Assembly: GCA_022829145.1 (NCBI GenBank)
Contig: CM040750.1
Span: 36,779,386-36,843,385 of the forward strand
DNA: 64,000 nt
Direction: 5' to 3'
Source of the DNA: Albula goreensis
Taxonomy: Eukaryota; Chordata; Actinopteri; Albuliformes; Albulidae
Part shown: piece after piece, positions 45,900 through 58,310 of the stretch
Position numbering within the stretch: position 1 is the first letter of the stretch
Layout of the letters: each line of letters opens with the position of its first letter
Made by a program: the position numbers and the translations under genes
Notes under the pieces: generated by a model
What the model saw: only the letters and a program-made list of their open reading frames with translations
The model's database searches: none
What the model was told of the DNA's origin: nothing

Positions 45900-47265
45900 T
45901 GAAGGTAAACCTGAAACTTAAACTGAAACTCAGCTGTTAACGGCCGTGGGTTCGTTTTTATTATGAAACGACAAGAACTGTGTTTCAAATCATACATCAC
46001 TGGGTGTGTATCGCTTTATCAAAAACCAGCACAACTTTTTTTTTTTTTTTTCAATTAACGCCTCACTGACTCCACTGTGTCCTGTCTTATCTGGTCTGTG
46101 CTGTTCTTCTGTTCTGATTGGTTCCCAGCACAAAACACAAAAGCCAATCAGAATCTACCAGCAAGAGCTCACCAAGTTTTCTGTGTGTGTGACTGGTGAG
46201 AGGTGGGGAAACATTTCAGTGTGACGCCATTTTGGTGCCCCTGAGCCTTGCACCAGCTGGGCAGCCCCAGGGACTGGTGGTGCGACACTAAATTGTGCCC
46301 CCCCCCTCCTTTGACTGTCCTTCACCATGGGCCCCCCAGAGCATTTAGATTCCCAACAGACATGGGGACGGAGGAAAAAAAAGTGAAGCAGAAATAAAAC
46401 CGGTAAAAATCTGACTGACAAAAAGAGGGCAGGGGGGAGGGAAGGAGAGACAGACATGTTTGGAATGAAGAGAGATAGACGGAGGGGTAGAGCATGGGAA
46501 TGAGAGAATGAGGGAAGGAGGAGGAGAAGAGATAGATAGAAAGAGGGAGGGAGAGATGTATAGAAGGGGGAAGAGATAGCCCGAGGGGTAGAGCTGGAGA
46601 TTGAGAGAATGGAGGGATGACAAGAGGAGGAGAGTTTGAGATGGAGGGATGTGGAAAGAGAATGACATGGTCACCAGTCTCATTCAGAGAGCCTGACAGG
46701 ACTCTGCCCACGGCGGGAATACTTTCTGTATGACGATCATGCTGCCAATGGTATCATGATAAGTGATACCATTTTTCTTCAGGGATTGAAGCGAGTCTGT
46801 TCCAATTATTGCATAAATTCATTCAATCAATCAACCAATCAATTGATCGATCGAATTGATTGATCCATCCATCAAACAATCAATGAAGCGGCCTGCCAAT
46901 GATCACAGTCATAAAAGGCGTGTGATTTGGTTCAAACAGGCGAAAGAGGCACCGCTGTGATGGACCTGATCCTTGCTGTTGTTACCAGCGGAGACGTTAG
47001 CATTGGCTGCCACAGGTCCACAGATCCCTGGGCCCTTTCCCTAGCAGCGTGTGTGGGGGTGTCAACTGGTCAAATTCCCATTAAATCTGTTTCTCTACGT
47101 CTGCCCACCTGCTCATCCCTCAGTATCCAAGTGGCCATGCAGTCGCTTCCCACTTTGCACCCCTAGGTCGTCACGGCAATCGTGAGGTGAACTCTGAGTT
47201 AAGTGAAGGGTAAACAGAGGAATAACTGAAGGTGCAGTGTCACCATGGTGAACAGAGATGGCTTG
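45900..47265. other. Intergenic, no gene recognised
   Basis: A purine-rich tract (46420-46660) and a run of ATTGATTGATC-like inverted motifs (46820-46880, AATCAATCAACC..ATTGATCGATCG) are the only notable features. No exon was supported. Confidence 0.45.
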
Positions 47266-47266
47266 T

Positions 47267-47270
<4 letters not shown>

Positions 47271-47322
<52 letters not shown>
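47271..47322. repeat. Pure (TG)n microsatellite
   Basis: About 52 bases of uninterrupted TG repeat. Confidence 0.95.
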
Positions 47323-47323
<1 letters not shown>

Positions 47324-47572
47324 AATTGAGTCTCACTGCTTGTCCCTATTTTGGGAAGGTAACTACATTTTGGACTCAACATCGTGGAGCAGAAGGGCAA
47401 GCAGAGCTGCCATGTTGCTCTGTGATAAAGGGAGCAGGGTGGAACTGGAAGGAGGGCTAGAGGGACGTGAGGAGGGAGGGAAAGAGAAGGACAAGCTTAC
47501 TGGCAGTGGTTCTGGAGGAGAAGGCTGACGATAAGAATACCCCATGAATCATTTATACACTGGACCAGTTAA

Positions 47573-48480
47573 TGAGGGAAGCAGCGGAATAATTAGCGTT
47601 AGCACTCCAGCACAATTCTGCTGACTGATTAGCTCTAGTGCTGCAGGGCATTTCTGCAGAATAACTAGCGTTAGCGATCCAGTGCATTTCTGCAGAATAA
47701 CTAGCGTCAACCGATCCAGTGCATTTCTGCAGAATAACTAGCGTTAGCGATCCAGTGCATTTCTGCAGAGTAATTAGCGTTAGCAATCCAGTGTATATTT
47801 GTTGACTAATTACTGCTAGCGCTACACTGTATTTCTCCTTGCACTGTGGTGTCTTCCTACAGAGATATAAGCTTTACTGATGCTTAGCTATATTAGCATG
47901 GCAGTGCATTTCTGTAGCATAAATAGCATTAGCACTGCAGGCCATTTCTCCAGAATTATTAGCAATAGCACTGCAGTTCATTTCTCCAGAATAATTAGCA
48001 ATAGCACTGCAGTGCATTTCTGCAGAATAACTAGCGTTATCAGTGCAGCATATTTCTGTACAATTTTTAGCTTTAGCAATCCAGTGCATTTTTGTGGAAT
48101 AATTAGCACTAGAACTATTTAAAACTCCACCGTGGTGTTTTCCTGCAGAGATCTTAGCATTAGCGCTGCACTTTATTCCTGCAGAATAATTAGCATTGGA
48201 ACTGCACAGTATTTATTCAGAATAATTAGCATAAGTGCCACAAATATTTCTGCAGAATAATGTGTGTTAGCAATGCAGTGTATTTATGCAGACTATTAGC
48301 GCCAGCGCTGCAGCATATTTCAGAAGAATAATTATCTCTGGCGCTTCAGTGTATTTCTGCAGAATAATTAGTGTTACTGCTGCAGCATATTTCCACAGAA
48401 TAATTAGCGATTCAGTATGTCTATCCAGCATAATTAGCATCAGTGATGCGTTATATCTCTGTAGAGTAATGAGCGCGAGT
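47573..48480. repeat. 36-bp degenerate minisatellite rich in TAATTAGC
   Basis: The units are CTGCAGAATAACTAGCGTTA plus GCGATCCAGTGCATTT, period 36 (CTGCAGAATA at 47654 and 47690). It is clear in the first 200 bases and increasingly diverged to about 48480. About ten units carry AATAATTAGC, which contains the homeodomain core TAATTA. The open frames are repeat translations (Ser-Ala-Glu-Met or Ile-Ile-Ser repeats). Confidence 0.85.
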
Positions 48481-48849
48481 TCTTTGCTATTCTCCACTTC
48501 CATTACATGACTACTCCTGATTGACATCAAGGGACCAAGAAATTGGTCCAGAGAGAGAGAAAGTATACATTTTGGAGAAAACAAAAATCAACATAAACAG
48601 GAAAAATAGGAAGTTATGATTATGATTTATTGTTATAATTTGTTTCTTTTAGTTGCCTTAAAAGAATAGTTTTTTTTCCAGTGTTTATGTTAAACACGTC
48701 ATGCCGCATGAGCATTTAAACTGAAAGGGGGACAGAGAGAGAGAGAGAGGGCCTGATCTTATATTTCCCTTTCCTGTACTGTTTTGGTAACTCTGAATTA
48801 ATCCTGTCAGGGTCAAAAAGACAGCTTTAACCCTTAAGTCCTCTGAGAG

Positions 48850-49040
48850 CAATGGAGAGAGAGAGAGAGAGGGAGGGAGAGGGTGGGAGAGAGAGAGAAA
48901 CGGGGGGAATTAATCAGTTCGTTATGTATGTCAGCACTGTACTGTGTCCCAACTGGGGGTGGGGCGTTGGGGGTTGGGGTGCTGCGTTATTGTGCAGGGC
49001 ACGGCTTCATTCACAACTCGGAGAGAGAGGGAGAGAACAG

Positions 49041-49072
<32 letters not shown>

Positions 49073-49085
49073 GAAAGGAGACAGC
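48850..49085. repeat. Two (GA)n-rich purine tracts
   Basis: Purine runs at 48852-48900 and 49020-49080, separated by mixed DNA, with GAGAGA repeats. Mirror-symmetric purine runs of this type can form triplex DNA. Confidence 0.8.
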
Positions 49086-49089
49086 AGAA

Positions 49090-51080
49090 GAGACCTGTAC
49101 CTGAATTGGTCATAAATAATTAAACGGCATGAACATTTTAAATGCATTATTTGTTAAACAGTTGTTAAAAATCCACCAATAATCATTCTGTTGTGTGCTG
49201 TTATTTTTAATAGTGATGGAACAGAAATGAAAGTGCTATAAAATGTATTGTAAAAATCAGCTCTGCCCAGCAAATGAATAATAAAAGATCAGACTGAATT
49301 AAACTGAGAGAAGGAAAAGAGAGAGAGAAGACTGAGTGGTTGGTTGGGCTTGCCCTCCCTCCCCCTTTTAAAAACACCAGAAAGAGGACAACAGCCCCCC
49401 ACCCCCCCCCCCCGACCACCTTTTATGGCTCCGCCTACTGTGGTGGAGTCAGAGTGCTGTTTGCTGTCAGCATATGTGTGTGTATGTGTGTGTGTGTGTG
49501 TCTGCATGCACTTTTTGTGTGTGTGTGTATGTGTGTGTGATTATGTGTGTATGAGTATGTGTATGTGTGTGTGTTTGTGGGACGATGGAGTCCAGTCAGC
49601 TAATTGACTCACAGATGTCAGGGGGTTGGGGGGGGGCTTACAGCCGTGTGTCTCACCCCCCCCCCCCAACTCCTCACCCCCTCCCCCCCTCACCCTTTAC
49701 TCCACCCCCTCCCACTGTAAACAACCCCATTATGGAAAGACCTCGGGACTCTCCGCTGTATTTAAAAATAAAGTACGCCATGCAAAACATTCTTCCTCTC
49801 TTTCCCTCCCTCCTTCCTTCCTTCTCTCCCTCCATCTCTCCCTTCCTCTTTCCCTCACTGTCTCACTCCCTCTCTCCATCCCTCCCACTTTGAAGCGTAT
49901 GTAGTTTTGCCAATATGCTCCATAACCTGCTCAATATCACAACCAGATTTAGCTTTCCAAGATATATTACCTGTGTAATTTACCCCTGTAATATTTCATT
50001 CATGGTTATTGGTTACTTTGTCTTTGCAGGAGAGACGATGGTCCCATTCCACTTTCATGTACCTGTATAGCACAACCAGTTCCTGAACAGCACTGGATAT
50101 ATAACATTGTTGACCAACAGATTCTGAGTGTGTACTCTCCACATACTTCTGAAAAGGTACCAGCTAAATTTCATAGATCTGAGCTTTCTCCTCAGAAATT
50201 TTTCACACGTGTCTGAGGTTTACCAAGTGCTGCCAAAACGTGGTGGATTGACTGGACAGGAATCGTTGACAGGCATCTTGGATTTTTGTTTTTCCTGTTT
50301 TTTTTTTGGAGGGAAGTGGGCCTTAGCAAGCCACCAACACTGGCATGTTTGTTCTTGTTAAAAAAAAAATGACAGTTTTTCTGGAATTTCATAAACAAGT
50401 AACCATGATGAGACACACAGGCATGCCCAGTGCTTGAGCTAGCTTCGTCCCGTCACATCACTACCCTCTGTTGCGTCGGACTAGGCCTTTGTTTTGCCTT
50501 ATTTAAAAAAAATAATGAGAGAAAAACAGGAAAACTCTTAAAACCCTGAAGGGTTTTTTAACAGCTGAGCTTTGCTAGCCCTCATTCTTGTTCTTCTCAT
50601 ACAGGCTCAGTTTTGACAGCTCACACTTGTGGCATTGATGAAATAAAAACTGCATGAAACAGAATAATTGTTGGTAATTTGTTTGAAATAGCAGGTCTGT
50701 GTGATGTCGGTGTTAGGCCTTTTTATGACATTTGGAATGTATCTGTCATATTCCACTTGTGTGAAACCGATGTCGCGTCGCTAACAGAAATGACTCAATT
50801 ACTGCAGTGCCTTTAGACCTTGATCCCTTATTTAAGCTCTTTTTATTGGAATTAATTGGGCACAGACTGACGCAAACTGTTAACTAGTGACTTGTTTGAG
50901 TCTCTCATACTCAACCCTTGGAAGACTATGTACTTTTTTTCTGTTTTTTTTTTTAGTTTTAGTTTTTCCAAGTTGAAAAGTCATTGGTATACCTCAGACA
51001 GAAATTTTATTGCAGGCTACCTTTGTCCAGAGAAAATGGCTAAGCGCTGGGACTTGTAGTTTTGCTTTGTGGTGTAGGAT
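49090..51080. other. Intergenic, no gene recognised
   Basis: Contains GT repeats (49477-49585), C runs (49400-49413, 49658-49669) and CT-rich DNA (49795-49880). The rest is AT-rich without exons. Confidence 0.45.
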
Positions 51081-51084
51081 TTTC

Positions 51085-51471
51085 AAACGGTTCTGTCGCA
51101 CTTGCTCCCAGTCAGCCAGCTCAGCCATGCCCACTTCAGCCCGGCTCAACCTCACCGGCTCACTGGACACACCTGGACACTCCTGCACCTGACTATTCAC
51201 TATTGGCTCCTGGCTGCTTAAGGACTCTGCCTGTCTTGCCTCATTGTGAGGTATTGTTTGCGAGACTTTACTAAGCCTGTACTATCCTTACCGAGTTTTC
51301 TTACTGTCATTTTGACCTTAGCCTGTTTGCTGTACCTAGTGTCTCTGTCGGATCTGTTTGGTACTGCTTCTTCCCCCGTGTTTGACCTGTTTATACTCCT
51401 GTCACCCATTTTAAATCCTCATTAAAGTGATATTCTGACCCCGCTCTTGGATCCCAGTTTGTGTCCTGACA
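51085..51471 (+). mobile_element. Probable LTR-retrotransposon tail or solo LTR (Ty3/gypsy-like)
   Basis: The ordered blocks GGCTCCTGGCTGCTTAAGGA, CTCTGCCTGTCTTGCCTCAT and TGTGAGGTATTGTTTGCGAG come first. Then come GACCTTAGCCTGTTTGC, ATTAAAG (51421) and a final CGCTCTTGGATCCCAGTTTG with TGTCCTGACA at 51471. They follow the architecture I recall for fish gypsy-type LTRs: TATA-like CTTAAGG, a Pol II leader, a poly(A) signal, and a TGACA end. No internal gag-pol region is present. The left border is not clear. Confidence 0.55.
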
Positions 51472-51474
51472 ATG

Positions 51475-52730
51475 AATCCCTTTTAATGAGGCTTCATGAA
51501 CCCTGCTAGGGTGGAGCTACACTCAGCTGTCAATCATTGACCTGTCTAAACCAATCAAAAATGCTTTTCTTGCCACAGCCAATTCAGTCACTGGTGCAAA
51601 GCAGTGAGACCCCCGTTACTAAATGGTAGCTCCTCCCATTTTTGGTTCACTCCCTCATCTCTAGCTCATACTGTAGCGGGTTGCTAACGGTTACTGTCAT
51701 AGTAAAAGGGTTCTATGTTATCACCAAAGACCACCTCCACCCCACCAACCGAGTCACAAGTAAATGAATTTCAAACGCACTCTGCCAATGTTGACACTTA
51801 ATTTGCGTGAAAAGAGGAAGATAACTGAAAAATGACAATGGCCTTTTGCCTGTGGAATTATTTCCCCCAACCACAAAAACACTTACTGGTTACCAAATTT
51901 CTTCCTCTAGCTCTCCATCACCCTCAGCAAAGGAAAGTGGGTTCACCTGTAACCGCCAGCACATCTGGAACTTTATCAAAATATTAAAATTTATAAAAAA
52001 TATTCCCGATCATTTCCACATGCAGAAAACTGCAAGACTTATTTACACCTGGGAGGCGTAGCCGATGCTGAATTTCCACTGACGTGAAGACAGCCAGCCG
52101 TCACGCGTTTCTGGGAAATGTTGTCTTACGCGCCATAATTTAATTGACCTATTTGGCTCTGTTTCTCTTTCGTGCTTCAGTCACTGAGTCAGGAAGATGT
52201 GCAAACGTCAGTCATTAAATTAGGGGTGGAGAACTTTACCCCTGGTGGACAGGTTTCCCTGGGCTTAACAAAACAATTAAGAGCAGAAATCGGACTGAGA
52301 ATGTTCTGGGAATTTTCTGGAGAATAAAAATTCTTGGCTGTATGGGTCCATCTACAGAGAGTACCGCACTACAAAAAAAATAAATCTTTATCAGACTTAT
52401 AAATGAACAGTACATTCAGACAATAGCCCTTGTTTTGTGGTTTTAAAATTTGTTTTCTTACCAAGCATTTTACATCCAGGATTATTTCAGTTAAGTTTAA
52501 AATAATATTTCTTATCTTAAGACTTGTAAATTTTTCTCATCCCATTGGCAGCCAACTGTAAATGTTTATTTTTAAATTATTTTTCTCTCAGATCATGTAA
52601 ATTTTTGTCTTATTTTTTAGATAAGTGCCAGTGGCGTCTTTGCCAAGCGCCATCCTGTTTTTCCGCCCACTCACAGTTTCCCCTCTGCACAGGAAGCCGT
52701 GGAAGAGACAGATACCGACGCGTCTGTGCT
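51475..52730. other. Intergenic, no gene recognised
   Basis: AT-rich DNA with no tandem array or exon that I can support. Confidence 0.45.
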
Positions 52731-52734
52731 TTTT

Positions 52735-52960
52735 TTATTTTAGCCTCATCCTCGGGATGAGACGTTAAACTGTGGTCCTGACTCACCACGTTAAATAAAG
52801 CCCCCACATCACTTGCTGTGAAGAGAAGGGGTTTTCCCTGATGTCCTGGCGAAAGTCGTAACCATGGATCCATCAACATTCCACCTCCTCATCTCCCGGA
52901 TGAAACCGGCTCAACAACTTGCCTCCTCTCCACCTTGGGGCTGGGATTCAGCCCATAAAA
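52735..52960 (+). mobile_element. Dispersed fish repeat fragment
   Basis: CCTCGGGATGAGACGTTAAA, CTGTGGTCCTGACTC and AAGAGAAGGGGTTTTCCCTG with TGTCCTGGC correspond to the common repeat recalled as 'GGGATGAGACGATAAACCGAGGTCCTGACTC...AAGAGTAGGGGTGTAACCCCGGTGTCCTGGC'. Its class is uncertain (SINE or LINE 3' region). Confidence 0.6.
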
Positions 52961-52964
52961 TTAA

Positions 52965-55375
52965 GGCGAAAACCCTCATATTCTTCACGTCTATTAGTCA
53001 TTACAGTCTCAAATCCCCGCTGTTGTGCAAGAACATTTACAAAAAACTCTTATGAAATGTATTATTTTCTATGAATGAAAAAAATTCACTGTTTTGTCTT
53101 GTTTACCAACTCAGGCCTCATGGTTCAGTCACTCGGAAGTTTTGAGACTGTGTTTTTTTGCTGCCGAGAGATGACGAGATCTTTACAGCTCTGTCATCTG
53201 GATGAAAACATTATAATTCGATTTAAGAAATAATATCAAATTTAAGAAAACAAACTAAATGACAGAAATGGACATATGTGGGTCTGTGACAGTTAGCATT
53301 GTGTGTGGAGCAGAGTGTCTTCCTCCTGGACATTGAGCCGGCCCCTGAGTGTACGAATCACCCCCCAACTGGCCATAAATCCCACGTGCTTAGAGCAGAG
53401 GCAAACCTTGTCAATAACGTCTTTACAAAACGAAGGGTGAGGGGAGGGAGGAGAGGATGGGGGGATGGGAATGGGAGATGAGTGTGTGTGGGGGGGGGAC
53501 AGAACAGACGGGAGTTGTGAGTGGAGCATTGACACAGGCGGTGTGGTCTGTACTTCGGCTGTTTGGATCCTCTGTTGCTGGGCTAGCAGCAAGCATCGCC
53601 TTAAGTGGGGGGTGTTTGGAGGAGAAAACCGGCGAATGACAAGAGAAGCCAAACTCAGCTGGATGACCACACAATGCGGGGAGGGTATGGTATGGGGGGG
53701 GGTATTGAGGGGGAGTGGTTGGAGAAGAGGCTATGTTGGTTATGGAGGGGTGGGGGTTGGGGGGGGGGGGTGGTGCAGTTGGCAGACCCCAGTGACTACA
53801 ATGGAATGTGACTGTTTTTGTTTTTTTTAAACCCCCGTGAAATTTGCCTGTTGGTGTGGAATGTTCGTGAGGGGCTAAAGATGCACCGAGGGGGTAGGTT
53901 TGGGGGGGGGGGTTGACCGTGTTACTTGCCAAACCACATGATAAGGTCAAAGGTCATCCAGGCATGATAAGGTTAGAGGTCGTCCGGTTTGGATACTCTG
54001 GCCTGTGCTCAGAGTGTCCAGGAAGTGAATCGCGTTTGTAGTTGTTTACTTTAACTGTTTTTAATGAAACCCTCCTGAAAACAATAATAAGTAAAATGAA
54101 ATGACAACAGACACCCCCCCAACCCCCTGCCCAATCCTGAGCACCCAGCCCCCACTACACCTCCAGCTGCTCCTTCTGAATGAGTTTCTCTGCTGGTCAA
54201 CAAGGCTGTGAAACTCTTAAAAGTCTTATGAAATGGATAAACATTACTGTGCTATTGCCTTATCAATGTGAAACTGAACTACAGTATTCCTGAAGGAGAC
54301 TATTCTGGTGAATTTCTACGAATTATGAATTTCCTGCCATAGTATTTTAAAACTGTATTCATTGCTTAATTTATTGCTGTTGGGCATCTGAATTTACCAT
54401 TGTAATTCTGTAGGAATTCTACAGGATTGTAAAGTGTTATTGTGATATTTTTATAGAAATCTCTCATGGTAATACTGTAGCTGTTTTTGACATAAGAATC
54501 TTTCTTGTTATTACCATACATTAAGAGGATTGAGGGTACATTAAGAGTCATGGCGTAGCGTTTGGGCACAGTTATGTTGTGACAACAATCCACAAAAAGA
54601 CTATTCATGGTTTTTTTTTTTGGTTGTTTTTTAATGCCATAAACGGTAAAGGGTGGATGTTTTTTCCCCCTGTGTTCTCAGATCCACACGCAGCTCTGAG
54701 AATGTGGAGAGACACGCGTCACTGGAACCCAGATAAAGCGGAGAAGAATAGCTGTTCCCTGTGTGATAAAAAGCCGCGACCTGGGGGCCAGGATCGCGTC
54801 AGGAAGGGGGGGAGGCAGAGAAGGAGAGAGACAGAGAGAGAGAGAGAAATGGAGAGAGAGAGGGGGAGAGACAGAGAGAGAGAAAGAGGGAGGAGGAGAG
54901 ACTGAGGAGAAAGAGAGAGAGAGAGATCAGTATGCTTGTACTTATTATTTTAACAAACAAACAAAAAAACAAAACTGCATCTAAATAAAAGTGACAAAAG
55001 CCAAAAGAAGAGCCCAGAAAACCCAGTCATTTACTGCTCACATTAACGTCTCTGCTCATTGACTGTTTGGTGTTAAACTCAAGCAAGCAACCATTCAGCT
55101 TGTGAAAGGCAAACTCTAACTTCGGGCGAGAGAGCCAGAGACAGAAGGGGGAGAGAGAGATCAGAGGATCAAACACACTATATAAATACAGTCCATTATA
55201 ATGACTCTAAACTCTGTGCTGGGAGGTAAACATACAGAGGCAGATCACAGAGAAGGGCTGTACATTTGACTCACTGCATCAACTCATTCATTTGACTCAA
55301 CTTGTTTTAGCATGAGGAAAAAACTGAGTGGATGAGAAAGAAAGCTTTAAACAAAAAAAAAAAAAAAAAAAATGC
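52965..55375. other. Intergenic, G-rich then AT-rich, no gene recognised
   Basis: A G-rich stretch with several runs of seven or more G (53489-53498, 53694-53701, 53758-53770, 53901-53912) could form quadruplexes. Purine-rich GA repeats occur at 54805-54930. No exon was supported. Confidence 0.45.
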
Positions 55376-55379
55376 TAAC

Positions 55380-55620
55380 ACTAACAGCCTATGGATGGTT
55401 CATGCCGTGAAGACACAAATTGTGAAAGCTTAGCATGGGCTCTGAGCCTGGGTGTTTGAGTCCCATCCGCGCCATTGCTAACCATGGCTGGAGGTCCACA
55501 TCTGCAAGGCAAAACATGGCCCAGCCTCACCTGGGAAATAATAGGGGGTAAGTCAGCAAGTTCCATCAGTCTCATTACTCTCTAGTGGCCACTACTGGTC
55601 AGACTGGGTGCCTGCAGATG
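55380..55620 (+). mobile_element. Putative tRNA-derived SINE
   Basis: AGCTTAGCATGGGCTCTGAG could be a degenerate Pol III A box. GGGTGTTTGAGTCCCATCC fits a B box (consensus GGTTCGANTCC). The downstream part (CTCTAGTGGCCACTACTGGT, CAGACTGGGTGCCTGCAG) looks like a SINE body of a type familiar from fish. It is too degenerate to be a tRNA gene. Confidence 0.45.
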
Positions 55621-55624
55621 CATG

Positions 55625-56885
55625 AACCAAGAACATTGCTGACCTCATGATCTTCATACTACATGGATAGTATGTGATTGGTGGAGTATCTGCAGTGTGG
55701 TAATAAGACTGGTTGTCACAAGAATGGGAGGAGTCACGTGCCTGTGGCTCTCTCGTCCTGAAGTCAGCAGGAAGGGTTACCGGAGGAAGAATAATGAGTT
55801 GAGTTGAGTTTAGTTTGGGGATGAAGGGGGAAAACCAGGGAGTGAAAAAAAAATCAAGCTCAATAAAACTTATTTTAAACAGAAGCTTAAAATACCAAAC
55901 TATAGATGGGTGCTGGGAATTATTTTTTGTCTTTTGTGTCTTTTGTCTTCTCTTCAAAAATGAAAGCATAACCTTGAGCTAAATTTAACTATCTGTCCTT
56001 CTGTTCCAGAACGGCAAGTTCTCTCTCTCTCTCTCTCTCTAGCTCTCGCTGAGTCAGTGGAGGGACCCATGGAGACTGTGTGGGTAGATGTAATACGTCT
56101 GTCCTGACTGACACCCAAATGCTAATTCGTCCAAACAAACAGGCAGTCGGTGGACGCCCCAGGGGGCTTAACCGACTACACACTGCCTCTGCTGCTCTCT
56201 GCAGCGCCCGAGGAGCCGTTCAGCACCATTCACTGCCTGGTAATCATTCCTGGGCTATTGCGGCACGACAGAGTGGGGGTTGCTCTGAGGGATTTATCTG
56301 AACCTGTGGTGGTTTTTTCCAGGAACTGCTTCCTCCAGCAGTAAGTGAGGAATGAAGAATTCCAGACCACACAACCACACACATCACTTCTCAGTGCATT
56401 AAAAAGCACTCTGGACAACTGGCACCTGAGCAGGTAATACAGTATGAAACACCTGAGCAGGGAGCAGGTAACTGAGCAGGCACAAGGGCCTAGTCACTTG
56501 TAACTAAGCAGTGGACAGAATTCTCTGGTATTATTCAAATACATAAAAAAAATCAAATATCACAGCTTACACCATCGAAGGAACTACATCAACAAAACAA
56601 GAAACTGATAAAAAAATAAACAAATAAACAAACAGTCCTCAGTGAATGGAATTTTGTGTGCCATCCCTGACATTTACAGAGAGTTCTGTGCAGTTGAAGG
56701 GGTTTCTGGAAGGGTTATATTTTCCTTGAATAAATCAACATGGATACAGCCAAGGCTTCATCTGTTTTTAAAGACAGAGCTGCCAGGGGAATATTGACTG
56801 TGTCTGTACAAAGAGGAACTAAATATTGCTGTCCCTCCGTTGGCCATGGGAGCCTAAATATATGACGGACTGCTTGGGAAATTGC
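55625..56885. other. Intergenic, no gene recognised
   Basis: Contains a (CT)n run (56020-56042) and otherwise unremarkable DNA. A short GC-richer part (56150-56290) has no splice-bounded frame that I recognise. Confidence 0.4.
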
Positions 56886-56888
56886 TTT

Positions 56889-57024
56889 GGGTGTGTTCAG
56901 ATAGTTTTTCTTGTATCCTCCTCTCCTCCACTCGTCTCCCACAGCGGAAGTATGTGGAGGAAAGGAAGGGAGGGGACGAGTGGAAGAGACAAGTAAACAA
57001 GGAGATGAAATGAATATTGGAACA
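56889..57024. mobile_element. Foldback (palindromic) MITE-like element, copy 1
   Basis: The left arm, GTGTGTTCAGATAGTTTTTC and CTCCACTCGTCTCCC, is the imperfect reverse complement of the right arm, GGGACGAGTGGAAGAGACAA and GAATATTGGAACA, around a centre near 56955. No coding capacity. Confidence 0.6.
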
Positions 57025-57195
57025 GCTAATCCGATCAGCCGGTCATCAAAGTCGACCTTGGCTATTGATAAAGTCAAGTAACTTTGACTGATTCCGCGGA
57101 TACCTAAACCAATCAAAATATTCTATGGGATGGTCTTTTAATCTGACTGGTCATGAGCACAATGATGTCACCCAGAAATGTGAAAAGACTTCTAC

Positions 57196-57500
57196 GGTAG
57201 GATACATCAATGTATTCATCCTTTGGAGGAGAGGAGGAGGCCATTAGAGGAGGCAAAATCTTGTCTCCAACCTTTTTGGAACAGTGGAGGGAGGAAGGAC
57301 ACATAGACAAGTTTCTGGGGCATGGAGGAGAAGTGGGGATGAGTAGAGAAGACAAGGAGACGGAATTTGAGTATTGGAACACACCCTTTGGGTGCATCTC
57401 AATACTTAAAAAATTTACCCTCCTCTCCTTCACTTCCATCTCTTCTCCTCCTTTTCTGCAATACAGGGAGTGTATTTTTTTAACGTGTATTGTGATGCAC
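57196..57500. mobile_element. Foldback (palindromic) MITE-like element, copy 2
   Basis: Centred on ACCCTTTGGGT (57382-57391). The left arm GAGTATTGGAACACACCC pairs with the right arm GGGTGCATCTCAATACTT, and further out GGAGGAGAAGTGG pairs with CTTCACTTCC..TCTCCTCC. It shares TATTGGAACA and the purine/pyrimidine arms with copy 1, so both belong to one family. Confidence 0.6.
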
Positions 57501-57663
57501 ACTGTAACCTGCCATTTTGTGTTGCTCTATGCAAAGCAAAGTGTCCTTGAAAAACAATCCCCCATCTACTAAAAAATAATAGCCAATCGTTTAAAAAGTG
57601 TGCACTTTTGATATTTTGCTGAAGGTGAGATGACATGATGTTCAGCTGCAGAGAGATGCCGAG

Positions 57664-58310
57664 TGTGGAGGTGAGTGAGTGAGTGAGTGAGTGAGTGAGT
57701 GAGTGAGTGAGTGAGTGAGTGAGTGAGTGGAGGTGAGTGAGTGAGTGTGTGGAGGTGAGTGTGGAGTGAGTGAGTGAGTGAGTGAGTGTGGAGGTGAGTG
57801 AGTGAGTGAGTGTGGAGTGTGAGTGAGTGAGTGAGTGAGTGAGTGAGTGAGTGTGGAGGTGAGTGAGGTGAGTGAGTGAGTGAGTGTGGAGGTGAGTGGA
57901 GTGAGTGAGTGAGTGAGTGAGTGAGTGATGAGTGAGTGTGGAGGTGAGTGAGTGAGTGAGTGAGTGAGTGTGGAGGTGAGTGAGTGAGTGATGAGTGAGA
58001 GTGGAAGTGAGTGAGTGAGTGAGTGAGTGATGAGTGAGTGTGGAGGTGAGTGAGTGAATGATGAGTGAGTGTGGAGGTGGTGAGTGAGTGAGTGAGTGAG
58101 TGAGTGAGTGAGTGAGTGAGTGAGTGAGTGTGGAGGTGAGGTGAGTGAGTGAGTGAGTGTGGAGGTGAGTGAGTGAGTGAGTGAGTGAGTGAGTGATGAG
58201 TGAGTGTGGAGGTGAGTGAGTGAGTGAGTGAGTGAGTGAGTGTGGAGGTGAGTGAGTGAGTGAGTGAGTGAGTGAGTGTGGAGGTGGAGTGAGTGAGTGA
58301 GTGAGTGAGT
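57664..58310. repeat. (GAGT)n array with TGTGGAGGTGAG punctuation
   Basis: Blocks of 3 to 13 GAGT units are separated about fifteen times by TGTGGAGGTGAG, with some blocks containing GATGAGT. It is a hierarchical repeat in which a tetranucleotide run plus a 12-base spacer forms a longer variable unit. Ser-Leu-Thr-His frames on the - strand are compositional. Confidence 0.95.

Noticed and set aside
55420-55480. tRNA gene (B-box-like GAGTCCCATCC)
   Set aside because: No acceptor-stem pairing or clean A box; better explained as an old tRNA-derived SINE.
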